Notes under the pieces: model-generated
What the model was told of the DNA's origin: nothing
Seen by the model: the letters and a program-made list of their open reading frames with translations, nothing else
Database searches by the model: none
Assembly: GCA_964420975.1 (NCBI GenBank)
Contig: CAYQVH010000022.1
Coordinates: 1 to 64,000 of the forward strand
Length of the DNA stretch: 64,000 nucleotides
Source: Accumulibacter sp964420975
GTDB taxonomy: Bacteria; Pseudomonadota; Gammaproteobacteria; Burkholderiales; Rhodocyclaceae
Direction of reading: 5' to 3'
Program-made: the position numbers and the translations under genes
Shown here: in pieces, positions 1 to 7,709 of the stretch
How positions within the stretch are numbered: the first letter of the stretch is position 1
How the letters are laid out: each line of letters opens with the position of its first letter

Positions 1-1182
1 CCGGAGCCGCCGAAGGGACTGCGCGACGCCTGGGAGAAGTGGCCGGTGCTCAAGCAGGTGCTGAACATGGCGCCGCGCGTGCGCTCGTCGGCACCCTGCC
101 AGGAGATCGTCTGGGAAGGCCGCGAGGTCGACCTGTCGCGGCTGCCGATCCAGTTCTGTTGGCCGGGCGACGCGGCGCCGCTGATCACCTGGGGTCTGAC
201 CGTCACCCGCGGCCCCAACAAGACGCGCCAGAATCTCGGCATCTACCGCCAGCAGGTGTTGGCCGCAAACAAGGTGATCATGCGCTGGCTGGCGCATCGC
301 GGTGGCGCGCTCGACTTTCGCGATCACTGTCTGCAGAAACCGGGACAGCCGTTTCCGGTCGCCGTGGCGCTCGGCGCCGATCCGGCGACGCTACTGGCTG
401 CGGTGACGCCGATTCCCGACAGCCTCTCCGAGTATCAGTTCGCTGGACTGCTGCGTGGTGCCAAGAGCGAGCTCGTGCAATGCCTGGGGAGCGATCTACA
501 AGTCCCGGCGTCGGCCGAAATCGTCCTCGAAGGCGTCATCGATCCGCAAGAAACGGCGCTCGAAGGGCCGTACGGCGACCATACCGGTTACTACAACGAA
601 CAGGCACGCTTCCCGGTGTTGACGCTCGAACGCGTGACGATGCGCCGGCAGGCGATCTATCACAGCACCTACACCGGCAAGCCGCCGGACGAGCCGGCGA
701 TGCTCGGCGTCGCGCTCAACGAGGTGTTCGTTCCCTTGTTGCAGAAGCAGTTCCCGGAGATCGTCGATTTCTACCTGCCGCCGGAGGGCTGTTCCTATCG
801 TCTGGCGACGGTGAGCCTGCGCAAGCAGTATCCCGGCCACGCCAAACGCATCATGTTCGGCATCTGGAGCTTCCTGCGCCAGTTCATGTACACCAAGTTC
901 ATCATCGTGGTCGACGACGATGTGGACATCCGCGACTGGAAAGAAGTGATCTGGGCGTTGACGACCCGCGTCGACGCGGCGCGCGATACGCTGATTGCCG
1001 ACAACACGCCGATCGACTACCTTGACTTTGCCAGCCCGGTCGCCGGTCTCGGCAGCAAGATGGGGGTGGACGCGACCCACAAGTGGCCAGGCGAGACGAG
1101 TCGCGAGTGGGGGCGTCCGATCGTCATGGAGCTGGCGGTCAAGCAGCGCGTCGACGCGCTGTGGCAGGATCTTGGCCTGTGA
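1..1182 (+). CDS. ubiD: UbiD-family decarboxylase, 5' truncated by window edge
   Basis: Frame 1 is open from the first base (PEPPKGLRDAWEKWPVLKQV...), so the true start lies outside; 393 residues are present against about 490 for E. coli UbiD. The protein would decarboxylate 4-hydroxy-3-polyprenylbenzoate in ubiquinone biosynthesis, using prenylated FMN made by UbiX. Visible UbiD-family signatures are EGPYGDHTGYY and YTGKPPDEPA, and the C-terminal half carries KMGVDATHKWPGE. Other UbiD-like decarboxylases act on aromatic acids, but the close similarity throughout favours the ubiquinone enzyme. An internal GTG at 46 is in frame but would drop conserved sequence, so it is not taken as the start. 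Confidence 0.9.
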   Translation, partial: PEPPKGLRDAWEKWPVLKQVLNMAPRVRSSAPCQEIVWEGREVDLSRLPIQFCWPGDAAPLITWGLTVTRGPNKTRQNLGIYRQQVLAANKVIMRWLAHRGGALDFRDHCLQKPGQPFPVAVALGADPATLLAAVTPIPDSLSEYQFAGLLRGAKSELVQCLGSDLQVPASAEIVLEGVIDPQETALEGPYGDHTGYYNEQARFPVLTLERVTMRRQAIYHSTYTGKPPDEPAMLGVALNEVFVPLLQKQFPEIVDFYLPPEGCSYRLATVSLRKQYPGHAKRIMFGIWSFLRQFMYTKFIIVVDDDVDIRDWKEVIWALTTRVDAARDTLIADNTPIDYLDFASPVAGLGSKMGVDATHKWPGETSREWGRPIVMELAVKQRVDALWQDLGL

Positions 1183-1244
1183 GCGGCTGCCGGGCGATCC
1201 TCCGCAACGGTGGCCTTGACGAAAAACGGAGGGAGTAAAGCACG

Positions 1245-1643
1245 ATGGAAGACGGCGCACTGATTCCACATCGCAATCTCGACGGGGCGCGCGCCTGGTG
1301 CCACGTGATTTATGGTTTGCACGCGCTGGCGGTCGTCGTCGGCGTCAGTGGAGCGGCGAGCGTCGCCGGCGCCTTCGTTTTCGGAGTGCCGTCGCTGATT
1401 GCCGTCGTTCTTAACTACGTCAAGCGCAACGAGGTCAGCGGGACCTGGCTCGACAGCCATTTTCGCTGGCAGATCCGGACGTTCTGGTTCACCCTGCTGT
1501 GGCTGCTGGTTTACGGATTGCTCGTCATCACGATCATCGGCATTCCGATCGCCTGGTTGTTGATCGTCGTTCTCGGTTTGTGGGTCGCCTATCGCGTCAT
1601 CCGCGGCTGGCTTGCGCTCGGCGGTCGCCGGGCAGTCGGCTGA
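1245..1643 (+). CDS. Small DUF4870-like membrane protein
   Basis: 132 residues with three or four predicted membrane segments: about residues 25-60 (GVSGAASVAGAFVFG region), 78-98 (WFTLLWLLVYGLL) and 98-118 (IGIPIAWLLIVVLGLW). The arrangement, with a conserved W-LDSHFRWQIRTFW stretch before the last two segments, resembles DUF4870-type integral membrane proteins of unknown function. A strong ribosome-binding site (GGAGGGAG) precedes the ATG by about nine bases. It follows ubiD by 62 bases and converges on dacB, so it may be the last gene of the ubiD transcript. Function is unknown. Confidence 0.75.
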   Translation: MEDGALIPHRNLDGARAWCHVIYGLHALAVVVGVSGAASVAGAFVFGVPSLIAVVLNYVKRNEVSGTWLDSHFRWQIRTFWFTLLWLLVYGLLVITIIGIPIAWLLIVVLGLWVAYRVIRGWLALGGRRAVG

Positions 1644-1684
1644 GACCGCCGCGCCAACGCTTGCCGGCGCCGATCAAGCGGGTT

Positions 1685-3115
1685 TCAGCGCTTCGCCACC
1701 CAGAGCAGGAGCGCGTCGATTGCCGGCTTGCCGAGTCGGGCTTTCGGGTCGTTGAGCAGGCAGACGACGATCCAGCGATTGCCGCTGTCGTCGAGCAGAT
1801 AGCCGGCAATCGCGCGCACGCCGTCGAGGTAGCCGGTTTTCAGGTGTGCGCGCCCGCTGGCTGGCGTGTCTTTCAGCCGTCGGCGCAAGGTGCCGTCGAC
1901 GCCGGCGACTGGCAAGGAGGCGATCAGTTCAGGCATCACCGGGCTGCGCCACGCCGCGCGCAGGAGCTGTGCCAGGCTCCCGGCGCTAATCCGCTCCTTG
2001 CGTGAGAGCCCGGAGCCGTTGTCGAGCACCAGCTCCGGCATGGCCAAGCCTTTCCCCTGCAGCCAGGCGGCGATCCGCCGGCGAGCGCCTTCGGCCGTTG
2101 CCGGGCGATCGGCGTCGAGGCTGAGGAAGAGCTGGCGCGCCATGACGTTGTTGCTGAACTTGTTGATGTCGCGCACGACTTCGGCGAGCGCTGGCGACTC
2201 GTGGCTGGCCAGGAGGCGCGCCGTCACCGGTGTACGACCGTCACGGACGCGTCCGGCGAGCGTTCCCCCGAGTTCGCGCCAGAGGGCGCGGAATAGCGCT
2301 TCGACCTGACGGTCGGCCGGCCACGGCGCGAGCGACAGCGACTTTTCGCCGCACGCGCTCGAGTAGACGCCGTTCAGTTCGATCGTCATGTCGCTGACCG
2401 CGGGTCGGATCTGCTCGCGCCAGTCGCCACAGGCGTCGCGTCCGAGCTGCAGGCGATTGGCGATCTGCAAGCCGTCGCTCGGCGTGTCGACGATCACCTT
2501 GACCGTCTTGTGCGCAACGTCGGGTTGCAAGGTGAGCTGCACGCTCTTGAGATTGATCAGCAGCGCGTCGGGGCCCGCGTTGTACGGGCGCAAGGGTTCG
2601 TTGTCGAACTCCGCCGGGTTGTGTTCGAGCGGCGCAAACGCGCTGCGATCGAGCACCAGGTCGCCGTTGATTTCGCTGACGCCGCGGGCGCGCAGCTGGC
2701 GCAGGAAGAGCCAGAAGTGCTCGACGCTGAGCTTTGGGTCGCCGCTGCCACGCAGGTAGAGATCGCCCGCAAGTTTGCCATGGCGTGGCACCGCTTCCGC
2801 CAGCGCCTCGCTGCGCCAGGCGTGCGCCGGACCAAGGAGTTCGAGCCCGGCGTAGGTCGTCAGCAGCTTCATCGCCGACGCCGGATTCATCGCTTGCCCG
2901 GCGTTGTGACTGAGCAGCGGCGGGCCCTGGTCAACGGGAACGACGACGACGGCCAAAGCCCGCGCCGGAATGCCCGCCTCGCGCAGCGCTTCACCGACTG
3001 TCGCCGGCAGATCGTCGGCGCTGGCCGGCGGATCGGCCGCGAGACACGAGCAGCACACCAGCGCAATAACTGCCGCAGCCGACAAGCAACGGGTTTGCCA
3101 GCAACGCCGACTCAT
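1685..3115 (-). CDS. dacB: D-alanyl-D-alanine carboxypeptidase/endopeptidase (PBP4)
   Basis: About 476 residues with an N-terminal signal sequence (hydrophobic residues 11-26) for export to the periplasm. All three penicillin-binding active-site motifs are visible: SxxK as SAMK (S80-K83), SxN as SNN in KFSNNVMARQ, and KTG in LKTGYLDG. Length and the large insert between SxxK and SxN fit class C PBP4 (peptidase family S13), which trims and cleaves D-Ala crosslinks in peptidoglycan. The ATG at 3115 is preferred; a GTG nine bases upstream is also possible. It lies 43 bases downstream of the CYTH-CHAD gene on the same strand and may be co-transcribed with it. Confidence 0.92.
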   Translation of the reverse strand: MSRRCWQTRCLSAAAVIALVCCSCLAADPPASADDLPATVGEALREAGIPARALAVVVVPVDQGPPLLSHNAGQAMNPASAMKLLTTYAGLELLGPAHAWRSEALAEAVPRHGKLAGDLYLRGSGDPKLSVEHFWLFLRQLRARGVSEINGDLVLDRSAFAPLEHNPAEFDNEPLRPYNAGPDALLINLKSVQLTLQPDVAHKTVKVIVDTPSDGLQIANRLQLGRDACGDWREQIRPAVSDMTIELNGVYSSACGEKSLSLAPWPADRQVEALFRALWRELGGTLAGRVRDGRTPVTARLLASHESPALAEVVRDINKFSNNVMARQLFLSLDADRPATAEGARRRIAAWLQGKGLAMPELVLDNGSGLSRKERISAGSLAQLLRAAWRSPVMPELIASLPVAGVDGTLRRRLKDTPASGRAHLKTGYLDGVRAIAGYLLDDSGNRWIVVCLLNDPKARLGKPAIDALLLWVAKR

Positions 3116-3157
3116 GGCAGGCACGCAGCCTGGCCCCGGCGGAGCCAGGCCGAACCG

Positions 3158-4666
3158 TTACCGGTGTTTGCTTACCTTTTCGCCGCCACCGGGTTCCCAA
3201 GGCGCTTCGTGGCTGAGGAATTCGTTCAGCAACGGGTCGAGCTGGCTGAGCATCAAGTCGTTGCGGCCGGCCAGCCAGGCACGAACGAGGTCGCTGTGGT
3301 GACCGGGGGCCGCTTGCAGAGTCAGTTGCTCGGCGACGGCGATATCGTTCATACGGCCGAGAAGGTCAAGCAGTCCGGCGGCGCTCTCGTGGTAGCGCTG
3401 CATGCGCCGTGCCGGAAACAAGGGCGTCATGAATTCGAGTGCGTAACGCAGGCGCTTCAGGGCAATGCGCAAGGCATGCCGGGCTTCCGGGTTCGAGTTC
3501 TTCGTTTCACTGGCGAGTGCGGCGACGGCCTTGGCGCGCTTGTTCAGCGAGCGTGGGGCAAAGGCGGCGATCGGCGGCTTCTTGCTTTCGACGAGGGCAA
3601 GCGTTGCGGCGGTGAACTCGAGCAGGAGGCGCGAGTAGTCAGGCGACGCGATCGCCGCTTTCGCGGTCTTGCGACACGCGTCGAGGTGGGTCTTCGACGC
3701 GGTCTGCAGTCGGCGTACGTCGGCGTTGTCAGGAAATGCCTTGGCGATCGGTGGCAGGATCTCGGTCAGGAAGACGTCCCAGTTGCGGGTGTCGCCCAAC
3801 TGATTGGCGAGGTCACGCCAGCGCGGATCGAAGTTGCTGACGTAGTCCGGCGGCAACAGCGGCCGCCAGACGCGGATGGCCGAGCGCAGGCGGCGAATGG
3901 CGACTCGGGCCTGATGGATGAACTCCGGTTGCTCGCTCTCGCGAACGCCGCGCTCGTTGCCCTGAAGCTGTCCGAGGCAGGAGAGCGCGGTCTGGCGAAA
4001 GACGGCGATGCTGGTCATGCCGAGTTCCAGGTCCGGGTTGACGGCTTTGACCGGAGCGAGGGTCGGATGGTCCGACAGTCGATAACCGCGTTCCGCCTTG
4101 CTGGCGGTTTCCGGATGCAGTGGCAGATCGGCCTGCAGGCTCAACGCCGCAGTCAGCAGGTCGTCGACCGAGCCTTCACGCAGTTCAAGTTCAAGTTCGC
4201 AGATCGTTTCGCTACGTTCGCCGGCGACAATCTTGCCGCGGTCGAGCGCGACTTCGATCACGCTGCCTTCTTGCGGCGCCAACGTCCAGCAGGTGCGCAC
4301 GAAATCGGTGGTGAACACCGGCACCAGCTCCGGTATCGTCGATTCGAGGAAACGTCGCAGCTTGTGGTTATCGACGTGCGAGAAATCGAATTCGTTTGGG
4401 GTTGCGCCGGCTTCCCATTCCCGACGCTGCGCCAGACCCCCGGGGGCGGGCGCGTCGTTCTTGACGGTCAGCACGCAGTCGGCGTCGTCCTTCTGGCGCA
4501 GGCGGACGGCGACCCGTTTGCGCTGCAGGCGCCGGTCGGGCGTGTCATAGTAGGTATTGACCAGTTTCTGCTTCACCGCCTTGCTGCCCGCGAGTAGCGC
4601 ATGTGCCGGCAGCTTGCGGGTGGCTCCTGCCGGTAGCGTGAGCTTGATTTCTGTTTCCCAGGTCAT
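3158..4666 (-). CDS. CYTH and CHAD domain protein
   Basis: 502 residues. The N-terminal 200 residues form a CYTH domain with the diagnostic ExExK motif (ETEIK, residues 4-8) and alternating acidic and basic strands that bind triphosphate with divalent metal. The C-terminal 280 residues are a histidine-rich helical CHAD domain (HQARVAIRRLRSAIRVW and HALRIALKRLRYALEF), a fold that binds inorganic polyphosphate. The E. coli relative YgiF is an inorganic triphosphatase. A role at polyphosphate is plausible in an Accumulibacter-like organism, but that is inference. The start has a perfect AAGGAG site. It lies just downstream of the Dnr-like gene, same strand. Confidence 0.9.
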   Translation of the reverse strand: MTWETEIKLTLPAGATRKLPAHALLAGSKAVKQKLVNTYYDTPDRRLQRKRVAVRLRQKDDADCVLTVKNDAPAPGGLAQRREWEAGATPNEFDFSHVDNHKLRRFLESTIPELVPVFTTDFVRTCWTLAPQEGSVIEVALDRGKIVAGERSETICELELELREGSVDDLLTAALSLQADLPLHPETASKAERGYRLSDHPTLAPVKAVNPDLELGMTSIAVFRQTALSCLGQLQGNERGVRESEQPEFIHQARVAIRRLRSAIRVWRPLLPPDYVSNFDPRWRDLANQLGDTRNWDVFLTEILPPIAKAFPDNADVRRLQTASKTHLDACRKTAKAAIASPDYSRLLLEFTAATLALVESKKPPIAAFAPRSLNKRAKAVAALASETKNSNPEARHALRIALKRLRYALEFMTPLFPARRMQRYHESAAGLLDLLGRMNDIAVAEQLTLQAAPGHHSDLVRAWLAGRNDLMLSQLDPLLNEFLSHEAPWEPGGGEKVSKHR

Positions 4667-4713
4667 TGCTGAATCTCCTTGCGACGCTATTTTTTGACAA
4701 GTTGTTGGGTTTT

Positions 4714-5406
4714 CTATTGGTAGTAATCGCGTAACCGATCGACATCCGGAATGTGTATTTTTCGGCCTTCCACAGCAATTAGGCCCTTTTCCGAAAGTTC
4801 GTGAAGTATGCGCGAGAAATGCTCTTGTGTCAGGTTCAGTCGTGACGCGATGACACCCTTGTTGGTCGACAGGGTTACCGTGATCGCCTTGTCGCTATCG
4901 CCCTTCTGGTCGCGCAAGAGATAGCCGATGATGCGCTGTCGACCCGAATGCAGCGAATACGATTCGACGTCGCTGATCAGGTGGTGCAGGCGCCGGGAGA
5001 GTCCGGCGATCATCCGGCGGCCAAGCCGCGGGTCGGAATCGAGTTCGTCGATAATCGCGGCTTTGGCGATGTGTAACAGCAGTGAGTCGGTCAGGGCTTG
5101 CGCGTAGACCAGGTAGGGGCGGTCCATGAACATTACGGCTTCGCCGAAGGTCTGCCCCTGCTGCAGGATGTCGACGACTTTTTCGCCGCCTTGGGCGGAG
5201 GTAAACGCCAGTTTTATTTGCCCGTAAACGATCAGGTGGAAACCGGTGGGCAGGTCGCCCTTGTGGAACAGAATATCGCCGCGGGTGGCGAAAACCTCGC
5301 GCGTACCACGCGCCAAGCGCTCGATCTCGCTTCGCTCCAACGCATTGAATAGCGGCACGTGCGTGAGGAGGGCCTCGATGTTGACGCTGTGGTGATGTGG
5401 ATGCAT
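4714..5406 (-). CDS. Dnr-type CRP/FNR transcription regulator
   Basis: 230 residues: an N-terminal cyclic-nucleotide-binding-like sensor domain (about residues 15-125) with FGEAVMFMDRPYLVYAQA, which strongly resembles Pseudomonas Dnr, then a long dimerisation helix and a C-terminal winged helix. The recognition helix LTQEHFSRILHEL keeps the E-x-x-S-R pattern that reads TTGAT half sites in FNR. There is no cysteine in the whole protein, so it cannot carry the FNR oxygen-sensing 4Fe-4S cluster; Dnr proteins instead respond to NO through heme. Upstream codons are open to 5649, but homology begins at MHPHHH, so 5406 is chosen. Targets are probably the TTGAT-type boxes elsewhere in the window. Confidence 0.85.
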   Translation of the reverse strand: MHPHHHSVNIEALLTHVPLFNALERSEIERLARGTREVFATRGDILFHKGDLPTGFHLIVYGQIKLAFTSAQGGEKVVDILQQGQTFGEAVMFMDRPYLVYAQALTDSLLLHIAKAAIIDELDSDPRLGRRMIAGLSRRLHHLISDVESYSLHSGRQRIIGYLLRDQKGDSDKAITVTLSTNKGVIASRLNLTQEHFSRILHELSEKGLIAVEGRKIHIPDVDRLRDYYQ

Positions 5407-5698
5407 GGGTTCCCGCAAAGTCTCCGATCGTGCTTGTCGCGAAAGTCCCGAATCTTCGCATTTGTGTTTCCCCGGAGCAAGCCACTGGCCGGTCGACAGT
5501 CCCAGTCGCGGCGCCGGTTCTTTCGATATGCGATTGACATTACAGTGAGGGTTTCGGCTCGTGCATCGGTCGCCGACGCATTGAGCACAGCCTGGTTCAG
5601 GAAGCGCTCGGGAAATGGGCACGACCTGCTCGATGAGTCGGCAGGGCAACTGCTGGGAAAACCAGTGAAGCGTCTTTTCGCGAGCCGTCAGGCGAGAG
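5407..5698. other. Intergenic stretch upstream of the Dnr-like gene
   Basis: About 290 bases between the regulator gene and the IS3 remnant. No convincing gene or RNA is visible, and no TTGAT-N4-ATCAA box that would indicate autoregulation. The sequence ATTGACATTACAG near 5532-5545 keeps only one FNR-like half site. The promoter of the regulator should lie here, but I cannot pick out a clear one. Confidence 0.4.
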
Positions 5699-5923
5699 GG
5701 TGAAGCCCGGCACTACGCCCGGACCGAGAGTTGGTGCAACCGCTTCAAGAATGAACAGATTCATGACAAGCGCTACGTCACTCAAGTCTTCATGAAGGTT
5801 GTGAGCGTCGAGTACCTCGAGGTCGTCGACAGCCGGAAACGGCTGCATTCGACCATCGGCTACCGTTGCCCTTCAATTCCTGGAGCATCGGATCAGTCAG
5901 CAGCAGAAATACGGGAAGCATGA
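5699..5923 (+). pseudogene. IS3-family transposase OrfB, C-terminal remnant
   Basis: Reading frame 2 encodes the last 70 or so residues of an IS3-group OrfB integrase: TESWCNRFKNEQIHD, then a YLEVVDSRKRLHST stretch and GYRCP, corresponding to the usual ESxxxxLKxE... YIExFYNRxRxHSxLGYxSP tail with the final catalytic Glu region. The catalytic core upstream is missing, so this is the 3' end of a deleted copy. It points in the same direction as the other IS3 remnant at 7236-7650, and the ATPase gene sits between them, as cargo would sit between two direct IS copies. Confidence 0.75.
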
Positions 5924-5984
5924 CACCCGCCCCTTGGCAGACGAATAACCGCGGGAAGCTCAACGACGCGGGTTCGCGCGGCCT

Positions 5985-7136
5985 TCATGTGGCACTCCGG
6001 CCCTGCGGGAACCACTGCGCCAGGGTTTCGTCTTCGAGCGCATAGGCGCCACGTGCGGAACGCCAGATCAGGTTTTTGTCGCGCAGGCCGTCGAGGGCGG
6101 TCTGCACCGTATGGGCCGCCAGCGTCTCCTGGCCGAGAATCTCGCGATAGGCTTTCAGCGCCTCTTCGGTAAAGGGTGAAAAGTCCTTGCCGCGCTTCAC
6201 CATCACCTCGATCACGGCCAGTTGCAGATCGGAAAGGCCGGTGATTTCGCTCTCCAGGCTGGCCCACAGCCGGTCGCGCAAACCCGCCACCCCCTCCTTG
6301 AGCAGTTGCCCAAGGTTTCGTGCCTCTCCGAGATCGAGCGCAATCTCGCCAATGATCGCCTTGAGCATTTCGGGACGATGTCCCACCCATTGAAAGGCCT
6401 CGTACATGTCCTGCTTGTCGAACTGATTGCTGGCGGCCAGACGGGCGTTCACCCAATCGGTGTAGGCATTGGTGAAATCCTGTCTCAGCAAGGGAAACGG
6501 CGTGACCTGCGAGCCGAAGAACGGCTGATCCTTCTTCCGCACCAGATGCGCCAGCTTTTCGCGGTGGGAACCAGTAAACACCAGGAACAAGCGTGGCCCG
6601 GCGGCGCCTTGATTGAGGCTATCGCGTGCGGCCTTAAGGGCGAACATGGCATTCACCCCGTCCTCGCTGGTCAGCGCATGCTGGGCCTCATCCACGATCA
6701 ATAGCGCCGGCCGACCGGCTTTTTCGACCAAATGCGCCAGTGCGTCCGTCAGTGTGATCCCCCCGACCTGTCCGACCTTGGCGAGGTCAAACGTCAAGGC
6801 GCCCATGATGGAAAGCTTGTCCAGCCCGGCCGACCTGGCCATGCGGGTGACAAGGCCCTGCTGTTCGGCGATGGCGTTCTTGATCGCCTCGGCCAGCAGC
6901 AATGCCGGATCGCGTGCGCGGTCCGACCACAAATCGACATAGATGGATAACCAGTTGCGCCGCCCGACTTCGGGCACCAGATCCTCTCTCAGGAAGGTGC
7001 TTTTGCCGGTGCGCCGGGGAGCGGCGAGAAACAGGCCGGACGAGCTATCGACCAGCCCTTTGCCCTCCAGGCTGTTGCACAGGTCCGCCGCCAAAGCCTG
7101 GCGGTGAAACGAAAACCGGCTCTGATCGTGCGTCAT
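5985..7136 (-). CDS. Orphan AAA-type ATPase
   Basis: 383 residues. Near the N terminus there is a Walker A motif (APRRTGKST, about residues 39-47) and around residue 170 a Walker B motif (ALLIVDEAQHA), followed by a sensor-1-like segment (LFLVFTGSHREK). The C-terminal part looks like a winged-helix region. This is the layout of stand-alone ATPases of the AAA_16/archaeal-ATPase type, which bind ATP and often DNA or a partner protein, but no specific function can be assigned. It lies between two IS3 remnants and points away from the restriction locus. A link to transposition (as in TniB/TnsC) or defence is possible but unsupported. Confidence 0.75.
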   Translation of the reverse strand: MTHDQSRFSFHRQALAADLCNSLEGKGLVDSSSGLFLAAPRRTGKSTFLREDLVPEVGRRNWLSIYVDLWSDRARDPALLLAEAIKNAIAEQQGLVTRMARSAGLDKLSIMGALTFDLAKVGQVGGITLTDALAHLVEKAGRPALLIVDEAQHALTSEDGVNAMFALKAARDSLNQGAAGPRLFLVFTGSHREKLAHLVRKKDQPFFGSQVTPFPLLRQDFTNAYTDWVNARLAASNQFDKQDMYEAFQWVGHRPEMLKAIIGEIALDLGEARNLGQLLKEGVAGLRDRLWASLESEITGLSDLQLAVIEVMVKRGKDFSPFTEEALKAYREILGQETLAAHTVQTALDGLRDKNLIWRSARGAYALEDETLAQWFPQGRSAT

Positions 7137-7162
7137 CGTGTCCTTGATGCTGACAATTAGGC

Positions 7163-7187
7163 TAAATTATTTTCCACGACTAATTTA
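7163..7187. promoter_or_regulatory. Inverted repeat upstream of the ATPase gene
   Basis: TAAATTA, an 11-base spacer, then TAATTTA form a perfect 7-bp inverted repeat 27 bases before the ATPase start. The surrounding 70 bases are strikingly AT-rich compared with the window. This looks like an operator for a dimeric repressor or part of the promoter. The binding protein is unknown. Confidence 0.35.
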
Positions 7188-7235
7188 TGTCTTGCAACAT
7201 AATTAAAGCTAAAATGATCAGGTACCGAAGACGCC

Positions 7236-7493
7236 ATGAGGAAGGGTATCCGTAAGTTGACCTTGTTCTTGTGGCTAGACATTAAGCCAGGGAATCGGAT
7301 TGACACGCCGGAGTTTCGGGCGGCGGCCGTGCAGCAGTTGACCGATGGAGGGCGGAGCATTCTGTCGGTAGCGCGGTCATTGGAAACGTCGGCAAAGACG
7401 TTGGCGAATTGGGTCTTGAGGGCGCGCAAAGGAATGCCGCCGGTCAAGGAGTCGGCCGGGCAGCCGGCCACCTTCGCGAAGGAGTCGATGTGA
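7236..7493 (+). mobile_element. IS3-family OrfA (transposase helix-turn-helix subunit)
   Basis: 85 residues. From residue 24 on it reads like IS3-family OrfA: TPEFRAAAVQQLTDGG, then SILSVARSLETSAKTLANWV, the usual helix-turn-helix that binds the terminal inverted repeats, with a short basic and acidic tail. The first 20 residues do not resemble OrfA, so the true start may be later or the 5' end altered. It overlaps the start of an OrfB fragment. The element cannot be active because OrfB is truncated and frameshifted. Confidence 0.7.
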
Positions 7494-7647
7494 AGGTCGC
7501 CTGGATGGAAGCGCCTATCGACTCCTATCCGATCCGGTTGGTGGGTGAGTTGCTGGGGGGGTCTCTTCGAGTGGGTTCTACGCGGCGTGCCCGCGGGTAC
7601 CGCCGGCTCGCATGATCGAGCAAGCGCACCTCGTGACGGAAATTCGT
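7487..7647 (+). pseudogene. IS3-family OrfB, N-terminal fragment with frameshift
   Basis: Begins VKVAWMEAPIDSYPIRLVGELLG, the typical start of IS3 OrfB (xxFIExxxxxxxVxxLCRxLGVSxSGFYAW). At the run of seven G (7555-7561) the frame shifts: the expected continuation GVSSSGFYAA is found in another frame, where five G would keep it in register. That second frame continues RMIEQAHLVTEIR and then loses similarity at about 7647. The rest of OrfB is absent here. Confidence 0.65.
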
Positions 7648-7690
7648 CCACACCTACCTGGAACGGCTGAATCGCGAGGGCGAGCCATGA
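7640..7690 (+). pseudogene. C-terminal tail of an unidentified gene cut by the IS3 remnant
   Basis: From about 7640 a frame reads KFVHTYLERLNREGEP and stops at 7688-7690, 19 bases before hsdM. The IS3 similarity ends at the same place, which suggests the element, or a later deletion, removed the front of a gene that once preceded hsdM. The fragment is too short to identify and could be chance. The bases from here to hsdM hold nothing else that I can see. Confidence 0.3.
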
Positions 7691-7709
7691 CGAATCTGGA
7701 CGACCAGCG

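Noticed and set aside
2510..4597. 695-codon plus-strand frame over dacB and the CYTH-CHAD gene
   Set aside because: Spans two real minus-strand genes in antisense and has no recognisable domain.
5407..5649. 81-residue N-terminal extension of the Dnr-like protein
   Set aside because: No similarity to CRP/FNR proteins and unusual composition; it would also supply the only cysteines.
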